Origin: Campylobacter gracilis
Lineage (GTDB): Bacteria; Campylobacterota; Campylobacteria; Campylobacterales; Campylobacteraceae
DNA: 64,000 bases
Direction of reading: 5' to 3'
NCBI RefSeq assembly: GCF_018374135.1
Contig: NZ_JAHAFS010000007.1
Location: 28,482 to 92,481 of the forward strand
Both the position numbers and the translations under genes were made by a program. Below, piece after piece: positions 1-8,122 of the stretch. The notes beneath the pieces are model-generated. The model was not told where the DNA came from, did not search any database, and saw only the letters and a list, made by a program, of their open reading frames with translations. The stretch's first letter is position 1, and every line of letters begins with the position of its first letter.

Positions 1-435
1 TGGGATGCGCCGGCAAATTTAGGCAGCAGCGACAAAAACGCAAAAGCGAAAAAGCCTGAAAAGATCGTCGTGCCGGAAGGCGCTAAATGCCCGGTCTGCG
101 GTATGCTGGTAGGTAAAAACCCTAACTGGGCGGCGATGATAGAGGTTCAGGGCGGCGAGAGTCTGTATTTTGACGGCGTGAAAGATCTGATGAAGTACTA
201 CTTCCAAAAGGGCAAGAGCTTTGATAAAATTTTCGTAACCGACTACTACAAGCTACATAAGATCGACGCTAAAAGCGCTTTTTACGTGCTCGGCTCCAAC
301 GTCCTAGGACCGATGGGCGACGAGCTCATTGCGTTTGATAGTGAGAGCGCGGCTAAGACCTTCGCCAAAGATCACGGAGGCAAGAGCGTACTTAAATTTG
401 ACGAAATTCAAGAGAGCGTGATAGAGGGGCTATGA
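1..435 (+). CDS. NosL-family copper-site protein, N-terminus cut by window edge
   Basis: The frame is open from base 1, so the start lies outside the window. It carries a CPVCGM motif at residues 30-35 of the visible part, matching the CxxCxM-type metal site of NosL lipoproteins that handle Cu(I) in the periplasm. The rest has the NosL layout: a short strand region, YFDGVKDLMKYYF, FVTDYYKL, then AFYVLGS and GDELIAF. It resembles the NosL-like protein at 16736-17404 closely and the nos-cluster NosL (18987-19655) less so. Its stop overlaps the next start (ATGA), and it leads an operon with an FtsX/LolD ABC pair. A copper-chaperone role is inferred from family; the actual partner is unknown. Confidence 0.8.
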   Translation, partial: WDAPANLGSSDKNAKAKKPEKIVVPEGAKCPVCGMLVGKNPNWAAMIEVQGGESLYFDGVKDLMKYYFQKGKSFDKIFVTDYYKLHKIDAKSAFYVLGSNVLGPMGDELIAFDSESAAKTFAKDHGGKSVLKFDEIQESVIEGL

Positions 436-620
436 GGCTCATTTGCGCTTTAATTATCTTTTTTGCCGCCCTTTACGCGCTCATTGCGGTACATTACGTA
501 AGCTTTGATCGCGCAAAGAGCGAGCAGTGTCTGCAAAAGCTCGCGCGCGAGATAAGGGACGTGCGGCTCTCAAGCAGCTTTAAGAGCAAGGCCTACGCGG
601 AGTTCGTCTATGATAAGTAA
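432..620 (+). CDS. Small single-pass membrane protein (62 aa)
   Basis: A 62-residue protein with one N-terminal hydrophobic segment (about residues 3-21) and a charged C-terminal half with one Cys (residue 33). It starts in an ATGA overlap with the preceding NosL-like gene and its end overlaps the following permease start by 11 bases, so translational coupling makes it a real operon member. I do not recognise the family. Its placement between a NosL-like protein and an FtsX-type permease suggests an accessory subunit of that ABC system, but nothing in the sequence proves this. Confidence 0.65.
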   Translation: MRLICALIIFFAALYALIAVHYVSFDRAKSEQCLQKLAREIRDVRLSSSFKSKAYAEFVYDK

Positions 621-1719
621 AAGCTTCATCGACTACTCCGTAACTCTGCTACGAAAAGACAGAGCCGATCACTCCTTTAGCTTCGCGATATTTGCCTTTA
701 TCGTTTTTATTTTAAGCTCGGTGCTTTTTATCTCGGGCTCCATTCAAAACGATCTCGAAAAAGTCATCAAGCTCAGACCCGACATCGTCGTAGAGGCTCT
801 GCGTGCGGGCAAACGCGATCTGATGCACGACGGCTATATCTACGACGTCTCTAAGATCGCGGGCGTCAGCGAAGTGCAGGGCGCCGTGGACGGGATGTAT
901 TACTTCGCTCAAAAGCGCGTTTGGTTTCATATCGTAGGCGACGAAAGCCTGAGCGAAAACGAAATGATCGTAGGCGAGGGAGTAAAAGCGGCGATGGGCG
1001 AGTGGTACTACGAGGACGAGTTTCACTTCTTGACCGAACAGCGCCTAATCGCGATTAAGATTAATAAAATTTCGCCGCACGAAAGCAGCATTGTCTCAAA
1101 CGACGTGATCTATCTAAACCCCGCCACCGCGCGCGAGGTGCTAAGCCTGAAGGAGGGCGAATACACCAAGCTCTACGTAAGCGTGCCCAACCCCAACGAA
1201 GTAAGCGAAGTAGCGCTTAAGATCGTAAATTTATACCCCAACACGCAAGCCCTTAGCGCCGAGGATGCGGTAGCCGAAGTGAGGCATCTGTATTATTACA
1301 AGGGCGGGATCTTTATGGTGCTTTACGCCGTGGCAATGATCTCGTTTTTTATCTTACTGAAAAATCAAATTTCGCTCGCATACGGCGAGAAGAAAAAGGA
1401 GATCGCGATCTTGCGCAGCATCGGCTTTTGTATAAAGGACATCATCGCGATGAAATTTATTCAAAATTTCATCGTCTCGCTAAGCGCTTATCTGCTCGGC
1501 GTCGCGGGCGCGTATGCTTATGTTTTTATCCTGGATGCGCCGCTTCTGCGCGATATATTCTTAGGCGGCGAGCTGCGAAATTTCATCACCTTTACGCCCG
1601 CGATAAATTTCAATATGCTCTTTTTGATCTTCGTCTTTAGCGTGATCCCGTTTTTAGCCTTCGTCATCATCCCATCCTGGCGCATCGCTATAGGCGATAT
1701 GAGCGAGGCGGTCAAATGA
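610..1719 (+). CDS. FtsX/MacB-type ABC transporter permease
   Basis: A 369-residue protein with the four-helix FtsX plan: one N-terminal transmembrane segment (about residues 24-43), a large periplasmic domain of about 190 residues, then three C-terminal transmembrane segments (near 235-252, 287-308 and 337-357). The cytoplasmic stretch KKKEIAILRSIGF between the second and third helices is the typical coupling region of FtsX/LolC/MacB permeases that contacts the ATPase. Such permeases transmit force to periplasmic partners rather than import solutes. Its stop overlaps the start of the ATPase gene. The flanking NosL-like genes make metal or lipoprotein handling in the periplasm a reasonable guess. 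Confidence 0.85.
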   Translation: MISKSFIDYSVTLLRKDRADHSFSFAIFAFIVFILSSVLFISGSIQNDLEKVIKLRPDIVVEALRAGKRDLMHDGYIYDVSKIAGVSEVQGAVDGMYYFAQKRVWFHIVGDESLSENEMIVGEGVKAAMGEWYYEDEFHFLTEQRLIAIKINKISPHESSIVSNDVIYLNPATAREVLSLKEGEYTKLYVSVPNPNEVSEVALKIVNLYPNTQALSAEDAVAEVRHLYYYKGGIFMVLYAVAMISFFILLKNQISLAYGEKKKEIAILRSIGFCIKDIIAMKFIQNFIVSLSAYLLGVAGAYAYVFILDAPLLRDIFLGGELRNFITFTPAINFNMLFLIFVFSVIPFLAFVIIPSWRIAIGDMSEAVK

Positions 1720-2393
1720 GCAAGATAGAGATCAAACAGCTTTTTAAAATTTACAACGAGGGCAGGGCGAATGAATTTCGCGCTTTGAAAAATATAAGCT
1801 TAAACGTCGAGGAAGGGCAGATCGTAATCTTAAAAGGGGTCAGCGGCAGCGGCAAAAGTACGCTTCTATCCATCATAGGCGCGCTTTCTAAGCCGAGTAG
1901 CGGCGAGGTTTTAGTAGACGGCGCAAACGTCTCTAAGCTCGCCGATATCGAAAGCTCCGCGTATCGCCATAAAAAAATCGGTTTTATCTTTCAGTCTTTC
2001 AATCTGCTTGAGGCGCTTAGCGTCTATAAAAACGTCCTTGCGCCGCTTAGCCTCGAGCGGCTGAGCAGAGATGAGCTTAGCGCGCGCATAGACGAAGCGA
2101 TGCAGATTGCTAATATCGAGCATAAAAAAGATCAGATCGTCTCCAGCCTTAGCGGCGGGGAGAAGCAGCGCTGCGCTATCGCAAGGGCGCTAGTGATGAA
2201 TCCGCAGATCATCTTGGCCGACGAGCCGACGGCAAATTTAGACAAACAAAACTCGCTCGGCTTTATCGAAATGCTTTCAAAGCTCAAAGAGCTTAAAAAG
2301 GCCGTTTTGATCGCGACGCACGATATACTCTTCGACGAGCTAAGCTTCGTGGATCGATACGTGTTTTTAAAAGATGGAGAAATTTCTGCATGA
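1716..2393 (+). CDS. LolD/MacB-type ABC transporter ATP-binding protein
   Basis: A 225-residue nucleotide-binding subunit. Walker A is GVSGSGKST (residues 41-49), the Q-loop lies in FIFQSFNLLE, the signature is LSGGEKQR, Walker B is IILADEPTANLD and the switch histidine is in IATHD. Length and motifs match the LolD/MacB/FtsE subfamily that pairs with FtsX-type permeases, and the preceding gene is one. It starts in an ATGA overlap with that permease and ends in another ATGA overlap with the next membrane gene. The partner assignment is firm; the cargo is unknown. Confidence 0.9.
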   Translation: MSKIEIKQLFKIYNEGRANEFRALKNISLNVEEGQIVILKGVSGSGKSTLLSIIGALSKPSSGEVLVDGANVSKLADIESSAYRHKKIGFIFQSFNLLEALSVYKNVLAPLSLERLSRDELSARIDEAMQIANIEHKKDQIVSSLSGGEKQRCAIARALVMNPQIILADEPTANLDKQNSLGFIEMLSKLKELKKAVLIATHDILFDELSFVDRYVFLKDGEISA

Positions 2394-3343
2394 GCGTATT
2401 TTTATCGGGTAGCGTGATCGCGTTTTTGGCCGTGGAGCTCATCGTAATAGCGCTGATGGCGATCTCGCAGTTTCACATCGTGCGGATCATGCGCTATTGG
2501 GACTTTAACGCCACCTCAAATTTACAATACGCCCTGGAGAAAAGAAACTATCTCATCAATACTATTTTGTTCTTCACGATAGCGTGCAAGATCATTTTGT
2601 TTATATTTTTCGCGCTCTGCCTAAACGAGCTCTCTTCGGTCGTGCCGGGCGCGATGTGCTCCGCGGGCGTCGTGGGTTCGAACCGCTACGGCAACATCTT
2701 GCTGCTTTTAAAAATTTTACTGATCTTCGGCTTTGGGCTCTGGCTTATTTTAAACAGCCTCGATCTTAAAGCGGGCAAATTTCCCTATCTGCGGCGCAAA
2801 TACCTGATCTTTACCATCCTTTTTATGGGCGTTTTGGCGGAGTTTATTTTAGAAATTCTATTTTTTACCAATATCCCGTTGCGCGTGCCGGTGTTTTGCT
2901 GCTCGGTCGTATTTCGCGCGCCGAAGCTCCCGTTCGGCTACACGCAGGCGCTTTTGGCAACCTTTTTCTACGCGATATTAGGCGCCATTTTGATCTTAAA
3001 TTTCTTAAAGCAGTCGATGGCGAGCTTTGCTCTGAATTTGCTCTTTCTGTTCGTCGCATACTACGCGATCACCTATTTTTTCGGGCTTTACGTTTACGAG
3101 CAGCCCAATCACAAATGCCCGTATTGCATGCTTTTGAAGGATTATTACTTCGTCGGCTATGCGATTTGGGGCTCGCTATTTTTGGGTATATTTTTCGGCA
3201 TCGTGCCATTTTTAACGGAGCTCATCACCAAGCGTGCCTACACCCACCTGCTTAAATACTCCTCGTTCTGGCTCATTCTAAACGCGCTTATCTGCAGCGC
3301 CTACGTCGTCAAATACTACTTCGTGCGGGGCGCGCTGCTATGA
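2390..3343 (+). CDS. Polytopic membrane protein with CPYC motif, function unknown
   Basis: A 317-residue protein with about eight hydrophobic segments. I do not recognise the family. Cysteines stand out: one in GAMCSAGVVGSNRYG near residue 88, a CC pair near residue 170, and a CPYC motif near residues 243-246 between two membrane segments (HKCPYCMLLKDYYFVGY). CPYC is a glutaredoxin-like dithiol spacing that could do disulfide exchange or bind a metal. The gene is locked by ATGA overlaps between the LolD-like ATPase and the second NosL-like gene, so it is very probably part of the same system. A redox or metal-delivery role is inferred only from the cysteines and context. Confidence 0.75.
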   Translation: MSVFLSGSVIAFLAVELIVIALMAISQFHIVRIMRYWDFNATSNLQYALEKRNYLINTILFFTIACKIILFIFFALCLNELSSVVPGAMCSAGVVGSNRYGNILLLLKILLIFGFGLWLILNSLDLKAGKFPYLRRKYLIFTILFMGVLAEFILEILFFTNIPLRVPVFCCSVVFRAPKLPFGYTQALLATFFYAILGAILILNFLKQSMASFALNLLFLFVAYYAITYFFGLYVYEQPNHKCPYCMLLKDYYFVGYAIWGSLFLGIFFGIVPFLTELITKRAYTHLLKYSSFWLILNALICSAYVVKYYFVRGALL

Positions 3344-3849
3344 TTAAGAAAATTTTTGCCGCGGTTTTGCTCGCCTGCGTGATGGGGCTGCTCATATCGT
3401 CCATGGATATAGCCGAATCCAAAATTTCCGTTCGCCACGGCAACACGGATAAGCAGCCGCTGCAGATTGAATTCGGCAAATATCTATGCCATGAGAGCGG
3501 CACGGTGATAAATGATCTGTATAACACCGCTCAGGCCGTTATGCCAAATGGCGATACATATTTTTTCAACGACATCGCAAACGTCTTTATGTGGCTGATG
3601 CGGCAAAAAAACAAGGACGAGATCGTGGTGTGGGTTTATTCGCAAGACACCGAGAAATACATCATCGCCAAGGACGCCTGGTACTCGCGCGTCGAGATCA
3701 CGCCGATGGGATATGGCTTTGGGGCGTATGAGTTTCACAACTACGGCAGGAGCGACTACTACTACGACGAGATCGTGCTGTGTGCCGCTCGCGGCGAGAC
3801 GTTGCTAAATCCACTCATCAACATCCTACTATCTGAAAATAAAATTTAG
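3340..3849 (+). CDS. NosL-like protein lacking the CxxCxM metal motif
   Basis: A 169-residue protein with an N-terminal signal/anchor segment (residues 1-21). It aligns by eye with NosL at 18987-19655: YFFNDIANVFMWLM matches YFDDIGCLVDFM, and DAWYSRVEITPMGYGFGAY matches HFYRGFKTPMSFGWGAF. Where NosL has CEHCQM this protein has CHESGT (residues 50-55), keeping the first Cys but losing the second Cys and the Met. It may therefore have lost copper binding, use other ligands such as His51, or act as a scaffold. It is the last gene of the operon, coupled to the previous gene by an ATGA overlap. The NosL-fold call is my own alignment. Confidence 0.6.
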   Translation: MIKKIFAAVLLACVMGLLISSMDIAESKISVRHGNTDKQPLQIEFGKYLCHESGTVINDLYNTAQAVMPNGDTYFFNDIANVFMWLMRQKNKDEIVVWVYSQDTEKYIIAKDAWYSRVEITPMGYGFGAYEFHNYGRSDYYYDEIVLCAARGETLLNPLINILLSENKI

Positions 3850-3966
3850 CCTCGCGGCGGATCGAAAAATGAAATTTGATCCCGCGATGGATCGGAAATA
3901 AAATTTAACCCTACGACGGATATGAAATAAAATTTAGCCGTGCGGCAGTAGAAAATAAAATTTAAC
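3850..3966. repeat. Four imperfect tandem repeats of about 29 bp
   Basis: Immediately after the NosL-like stop codon, four units of 31, 29, 29 and 28 bp follow head to tail (starts at 3850, 3881, 3910 and 3939). Each has a GC-rich head (like CGCGRCGGAT) and an AT-rich tail (GAAATAAAATTTARCC). A fifth head begins at about 3967 and then diverges. The repeats do not form an evident hairpin and contain no ORF. Confidence 0.75.
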
Positions 3967-4608
3967 TCCGCAGCGGGCGCGACTTGTCGCAGATACGGCC
4001 CGCCGTTTGAATTTTATCCGCGTGTGGCTTGAATTTTACCCGCACCCGCACCTTTTATTAAATTTTGCCCGCTCTCGCTACTTTCGTTAAATTTAGCTCG
4101 CGTCCGAGTTTGCGTTCGCTCGCAATTATTAAATTTGCTCGTATTTGCCAGAGCTCGCGCCCATTCGTATTCATTGAAATTTAGCCCGCATTCGCTCATC
4201 AAGCTAGCCTAAATTCAGCCTTATCGGCTTACTATTGTTAAATTTACCCGTCTATGTCCAAACTCTCACTCGTCCGCTCTTATGGAATTTAGCTCGCATT
4301 TGCCTGGGCTCACACCGACTTGCTCTCGTTAAATTTGATCCGTCCGCACCGCCTGTTCGCTACCCCATCAATATCGCTTGCTCGTTTGCCGCTTCGTCCG
4401 CGCCGCCGATCAGTTTAAAATTTTAAACCGTACTCACTCGTTAAATTTTATGCGGTTTTCGGCGTGAGGCGCGAAAATTATCGCCTTTAAAATGCGAAAT
4501 TCACACCCCTACGCCGTCTTGCCATAGAATTAAAAATGTCTAATTAGATCCAAATTAAAACGCTTGGCTCAAAATTCGGTGCCACTGAAATTTATCGTTA
4601 CCTTTCTA
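3967..4608. other. Gene-free spacer studded with RAATTY hexamers
   Basis: No convincing gene. The ORFs here lack ribosome sites and read like low-complexity sequence. From about 4010 to 4340 an element of the form TAAATTTaGCCCGC or GAATTTTACCCGC recurs every 20-50 bp, a looser continuation of the tandem repeats before it. I count about 16 RAATTY hexamers in 642 bp. The spacer separates the end of the + strand operon from the convergent end of the autotransporter gene. Confidence 0.6.
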
Positions 4609-7600
4609 CTAAAATTCCAGTCTAAATCTTAGTCCTATGCCGTTAGATTTAACATCGCTTCCATATGCTCCGACGTAGGAGAGCTTAAGCGTAGCACGGC
4701 TTGAAAGAGACGCCTCGATTCCTGCTTCGGCAGTCGTTAGGTTTTGCAACTTCTCACCTTTTAGCTGCGTACCACCTAGCCCGTTTACGTATAAATAAGC
4801 CTGCGGCTGCTTATCCGAAAAGAAGCGATTATATGCCACGTCTGCACTTGCTCTTAAACCTACTCCGCCGATTCTAAACGGAACGCTAGGTTTTATACCA
4901 ATGCTTACGGCTTGTAAATTTCGCGTTTTGTTTTCAATGCGAATCAAAGAGTTGCTGACGTTATCTATTTTCGTGCGAGTATGCGAAACACCAGCGTAGG
5001 GTTCTACACTAAAGCTGTCCGCGTTGCTAAAACCCATATAAGAGACCTGTGCGAATGCACTTAAACTAGAGGCATTTGAGCCTACATATTCGTAAGCTAT
5101 AGGCGAAACCGATGAGATTAGCTTTCTATCTCGATCATATCTCGAATATATCGCACCGAAGCTAAATTTAACGGGTTCAAACCCGATGTCGGAATAAATT
5201 CCGCTATGAAAATCCTTGCTTTTGACCTCCTTAGTGCCGCTTATCTTGTCGTCCGTACGCCCCGCGCCTACAAATACACCGACGCTTGAACTATCGCCGA
5301 TTAAAGAGTCAATACCGATTAAATTTACGAACGAATCGGAATGCAATTTACCAATACCGGTATCTTTATCGGATTTAATTCGATTTGTGCCCGAAAATAT
5401 CCAAAACCTAGTGTCTTTATCAATATTTACGGCATTCGCGCCACCTCTGTTTTTAACGACGCTTGCCATCATTATGGAATTTATCGCGGAATTATTTGCC
5501 GCAGCGAATTCAGCATCATTTGCGAACGCGCTATAATACTCTCGCGCTTGAGCATGGTTTGAGCCTAAAATTTGCGTATAAATTCCGCTGCCGCGATTGG
5601 CGACGAGTAGATCTGCGAATGCCCTTTGCGAAGAGCTTAGTGCAAAATCTTGCATACTCGTTCCACTTTGGATCGAAAGGCGTAAATTTGAGACACTCGC
5701 CTCCTCTTTGCTCGTTTTGAAAAACGCATAGCTATCCTGAGTGCTTGCTAAATTTGCACCGCTAAATGTGCCCGTGGCGGTTAAAATTTTCTTAGAGCCG
5801 GGATTGTCGACGAGGTTTTGAAGATCGCTAGTATTAACTTGCCCTGCTCTTAGTAATGAGCCTTGTTTAAAGCTTAAATTTAAATTATTCACGCCGTCAT
5901 TTACTACGAATGCACCACCGCTATTGATTGTTGCTTTTACCGTGGTTGCATCGCTTGCCTTGCTCACGCTTCGCCAGCCGTTCCTTTCAGGTACCCTATA
6001 TACTGCAGAGTGCAAAATTTCAAGTTCGCCGCCATTTTGTACATCGATATGTTTGCTTTTACCGATTGATTGATTGAGCGCCGAAATTTTGCCACCATAG
6101 ATAGTGGTAGTTCCGGTGAAAGTGTTGTCGCCCGTAAGTGTTAAGGTGCCGCTGCCTCTTTTGATGAGCGCACCCTCATAGCCCTGTGCGGCCCGCTCGG
6201 CTCTCGCCTTCTCTCTTGCGGTCTCAAAAGTAAGCTCAGCTTTTTCCTCTGGGCTTAAATTTTGTTTTGAAGCAAGGATGGCTTTTCTTGCTGCCCAAAC
6301 GGCTGCTTCGTTTTGATCCTCGATTTTTCTAAATTTGATAGCTTTATCAGATATATCGTTGCTCCATATATCGTCTTGATCCATAGTAATGTCGAAATTT
6401 CCTAAAAATTGTCCAGGACCAAACATTGCTTTGCCAAGGTCTAAGATACCCCAGCCCCAGACTTTGCTAGGTACGCCGAGCCCATCACTGCCCCAGCGCT
6501 CTAAGGGTTGTCCTTCGTGACCTGCTCTAAGCGTCGTTTGTCTTGCAGTAGTAAGCATTGTATCGCGGATCTGTGCCGCATTCATATATGGATAGCGCTG
6601 GAATATGACACCTAACGCACCGCTTACGTGTGGAGCTGCCATAGAGGTACCACCCCAGCTAGCGTATGAAGCCTTTTTAGTTTTTAGATTGACGGTGGAG
6701 GAGTAAATATCTGCAGCGGGTGCAGCGATCGTCCACCATTTGGAATTTCCTGCGAGATTAAATCTCTGTGCATCACTTACTTCGCCGTTTGCGTTACTAC
6801 CGTTAGGATAACCCCAAGTACCATTTTGTCCCGTGACATTTACCCAGTATTTTTCTGCATCAGGTCTGAAATACGGCAAGGCTGCACGTGTAAAAGATTC
6901 TGCCATAAGGCTTCTATTTCCTGCCGTAAAGACTTGAATGACCTGCCTTTTGACCGCTACTTCGTATGCGGCGTCTATGAAGCTTTTCTCGCCTTTAGTA
7001 ACAAACTGATAGTAAGCTTTTTTAGCTGCGTTTAAGTCTTTTAGATACATATGATCTTTAGCGTTGTTAGTTTCAGTAACACTGATAGTATCTCTGATGT
7101 TTGTATTGTATTCGTTTATATGCCTTAAGCCAGAGGATGGTTTATAGCCCGTAGCGCCCGAGTAGGCGGAATTTACCTTTCTATTTGACCCCCAACTATT
7201 GTTGATTACCCTGACGCCTGCATCGGCAAGCGCGTTGTAACCTTTTAGAAAAAAATTGTAATCCTGATTCGGTCCGTAAGTCATACCATCGTTGCCGCCT
7301 GTATTTGCGGAGTATAAATTCGATTTATACGCTACGCCGTGCATTCCGTTACCGTCCCTGCTTGCAGCCATAGTACCGCTCACATGCGTACCGTGGCTAT
7401 CATTTACGCCTGCTTGCCACGAGCCATCGATGTCGAATTTTTCGCCCTTTTTAAATTCACCCTTATTGGTCTCGTCGTATTCACTGCTTGAACCTACTTT
7501 AAAGGGTGAATTGCCATATTTAGTATCGGGATACCTCATTCCGTCTTTATCGTATATGCCACTGCTTTTTACAATATTTATCCTTCCGCCTCCAAATTCT

Positions 7601-7881
7601 GGGTGGCTAAGCAGTACGCCCGAGTCCATAACGCCGATTTTTACGCCACTACCGTCAAAGCCTAGCGCATAAGCCGTAGAGGCATTCATTGAGGTTAAAC
7701 CCCAATCTTTTTTATATTCGTCGCTCTCCCAGCTACTCGTATTACCGAGTATTCCCGTTTCAGTATAGGCGCCTAGACAAGTACCCGATAGCAACAAACA
7801 TGCAGCTATGGATAGCGTAGGTAGGTTTAAGCGCTTTTTACAGCGCAAATTTATAAATTTCGATGTTAGATCGTAATTCAT
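4609..7881 (-). CDS. Subtilisin-like (S8) serine protease autotransporter
   Basis: A 1090-residue secreted protease. A long signal peptide ends near residue 38 (SGTCLGA). The S8 catalytic triad is visible: Asp86 in VMDSGV, His163 in DSHGTHVSG and Ser413 in GGTSMAAPHVSG, with the oxyanion Asn322 in FTAGN. Residues 573-600 form an autotransporter-associated PATR repeat (GSGTLTLTGDNTFTG). The last roughly 275 residues are a beta-barrel ending in RFRLEF, with the terminal Phe expected for BAM recognition. The start has a good AAAGGA ribosome site. The family (type Va secretion, SphB1/NalP-like) cleaves surface or secreted proteins; the target is unknown. The gene stands alone. Confidence 0.93.
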   Translation of the reverse strand: MNYDLTSKFINLRCKKRLNLPTLSIAACLLLSGTCLGAYTETGILGNTSSWESDEYKKDWGLTSMNASTAYALGFDGSGVKIGVMDSGVLLSHPEFGGGRINIVKSSGIYDKDGMRYPDTKYGNSPFKVGSSSEYDETNKGEFKKGEKFDIDGSWQAGVNDSHGTHVSGTMAASRDGNGMHGVAYKSNLYSANTGGNDGMTYGPNQDYNFFLKGYNALADAGVRVINNSWGSNRKVNSAYSGATGYKPSSGLRHINEYNTNIRDTISVTETNNAKDHMYLKDLNAAKKAYYQFVTKGEKSFIDAAYEVAVKRQVIQVFTAGNRSLMAESFTRAALPYFRPDAEKYWVNVTGQNGTWGYPNGSNANGEVSDAQRFNLAGNSKWWTIAAPAADIYSSTVNLKTKKASYASWGGTSMAAPHVSGALGVIFQRYPYMNAAQIRDTMLTTARQTTLRAGHEGQPLERWGSDGLGVPSKVWGWGILDLGKAMFGPGQFLGNFDITMDQDDIWSNDISDKAIKFRKIEDQNEAAVWAARKAILASKQNLSPEEKAELTFETAREKARAERAAQGYEGALIKRGSGTLTLTGDNTFTGTTTIYGGKISALNQSIGKSKHIDVQNGGELEILHSAVYRVPERNGWRSVSKASDATTVKATINSGGAFVVNDGVNNLNLSFKQGSLLRAGQVNTSDLQNLVDNPGSKKILTATGTFSGANLASTQDSYAFFKTSKEEASVSNLRLSIQSGTSMQDFALSSSQRAFADLLVANRGSGIYTQILGSNHAQAREYYSAFANDAEFAAANNSAINSIMMASVVKNRGGANAVNIDKDTRFWIFSGTNRIKSDKDTGIGKLHSDSFVNLIGIDSLIGDSSSVGVFVGAGRTDDKISGTKEVKSKDFHSGIYSDIGFEPVKFSFGAIYSRYDRDRKLISSVSPIAYEYVGSNASSLSAFAQVSYMGFSNADSFSVEPYAGVSHTRTKIDNVSNSLIRIENKTRNLQAVSIGIKPSVPFRIGGVGLRASADVAYNRFFSDKQPQAYLYVNGLGGTQLKGEKLQNLTTAEAGIEASLSSRATLKLSYVGAYGSDVKSNGIGLRFRLEF

Positions 7882-7909
7882 AGGTATCCTTTCGTAAAAA
7901 ATTTATTTA

Positions 7910-7915
7910 ATTATA
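7910..7915 (-). promoter_or_regulatory. -10 element for the autotransporter gene
   Basis: Reading the minus strand, TATAAT preceded by TG (TGTATAAT) lies 28 bases before the start codon, inside a very AT-rich leader (7882-8040). No clear -35 is visible, which is normal for Campylobacter sigma-70 promoters. Confidence 0.45.
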
Positions 7916-8086
7916 CATTACTTAAAATTAAATATTAATTATTATAAATAAGAAATTTCAATTACAAATTTTAGATAATACCAGAAGGAATGAGCTTGCG
8001 TAAGTTAAACTTTTTATATATTATGGCATATAAAACAAATGCTCAACAAATAAATTTATATCAATACGGGCGCCGAAATTTTAAGC

Positions 8087-8092
8087 TATAAT
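8087..8092 (+). promoter_or_regulatory. -10 element for the DUF364 gene
   Basis: TATAAT lies 30 bases before the start codon at 8123, followed by AAAGGAG as ribosome site. A T-rich stretch lies upstream, as usual in Campylobacter. Confidence 0.5.
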
Positions 8093-8122
8093 GGCGCCAA
8101 ATTCCACATTAAAGGAGCGGAA

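Noticed and set aside
2670..2695. TGGGTTCGAACC, resembling a tRNA T-arm
   Set aside because: It lies inside the coding frame of the 317-aa membrane protein and no acceptor or anticodon stems fit around it.
3850..4440. Possible CRISPR array from regular AAATTT units
   Set aside because: Units are imperfect and adjacent, spacers are not unique segments of constant length, and no cas gene is present.
5165..5185. GGGTTCAAACCC, another T-arm-like palindrome
   Set aside because: It is within the autotransporter coding region and lacks the remaining cloverleaf.
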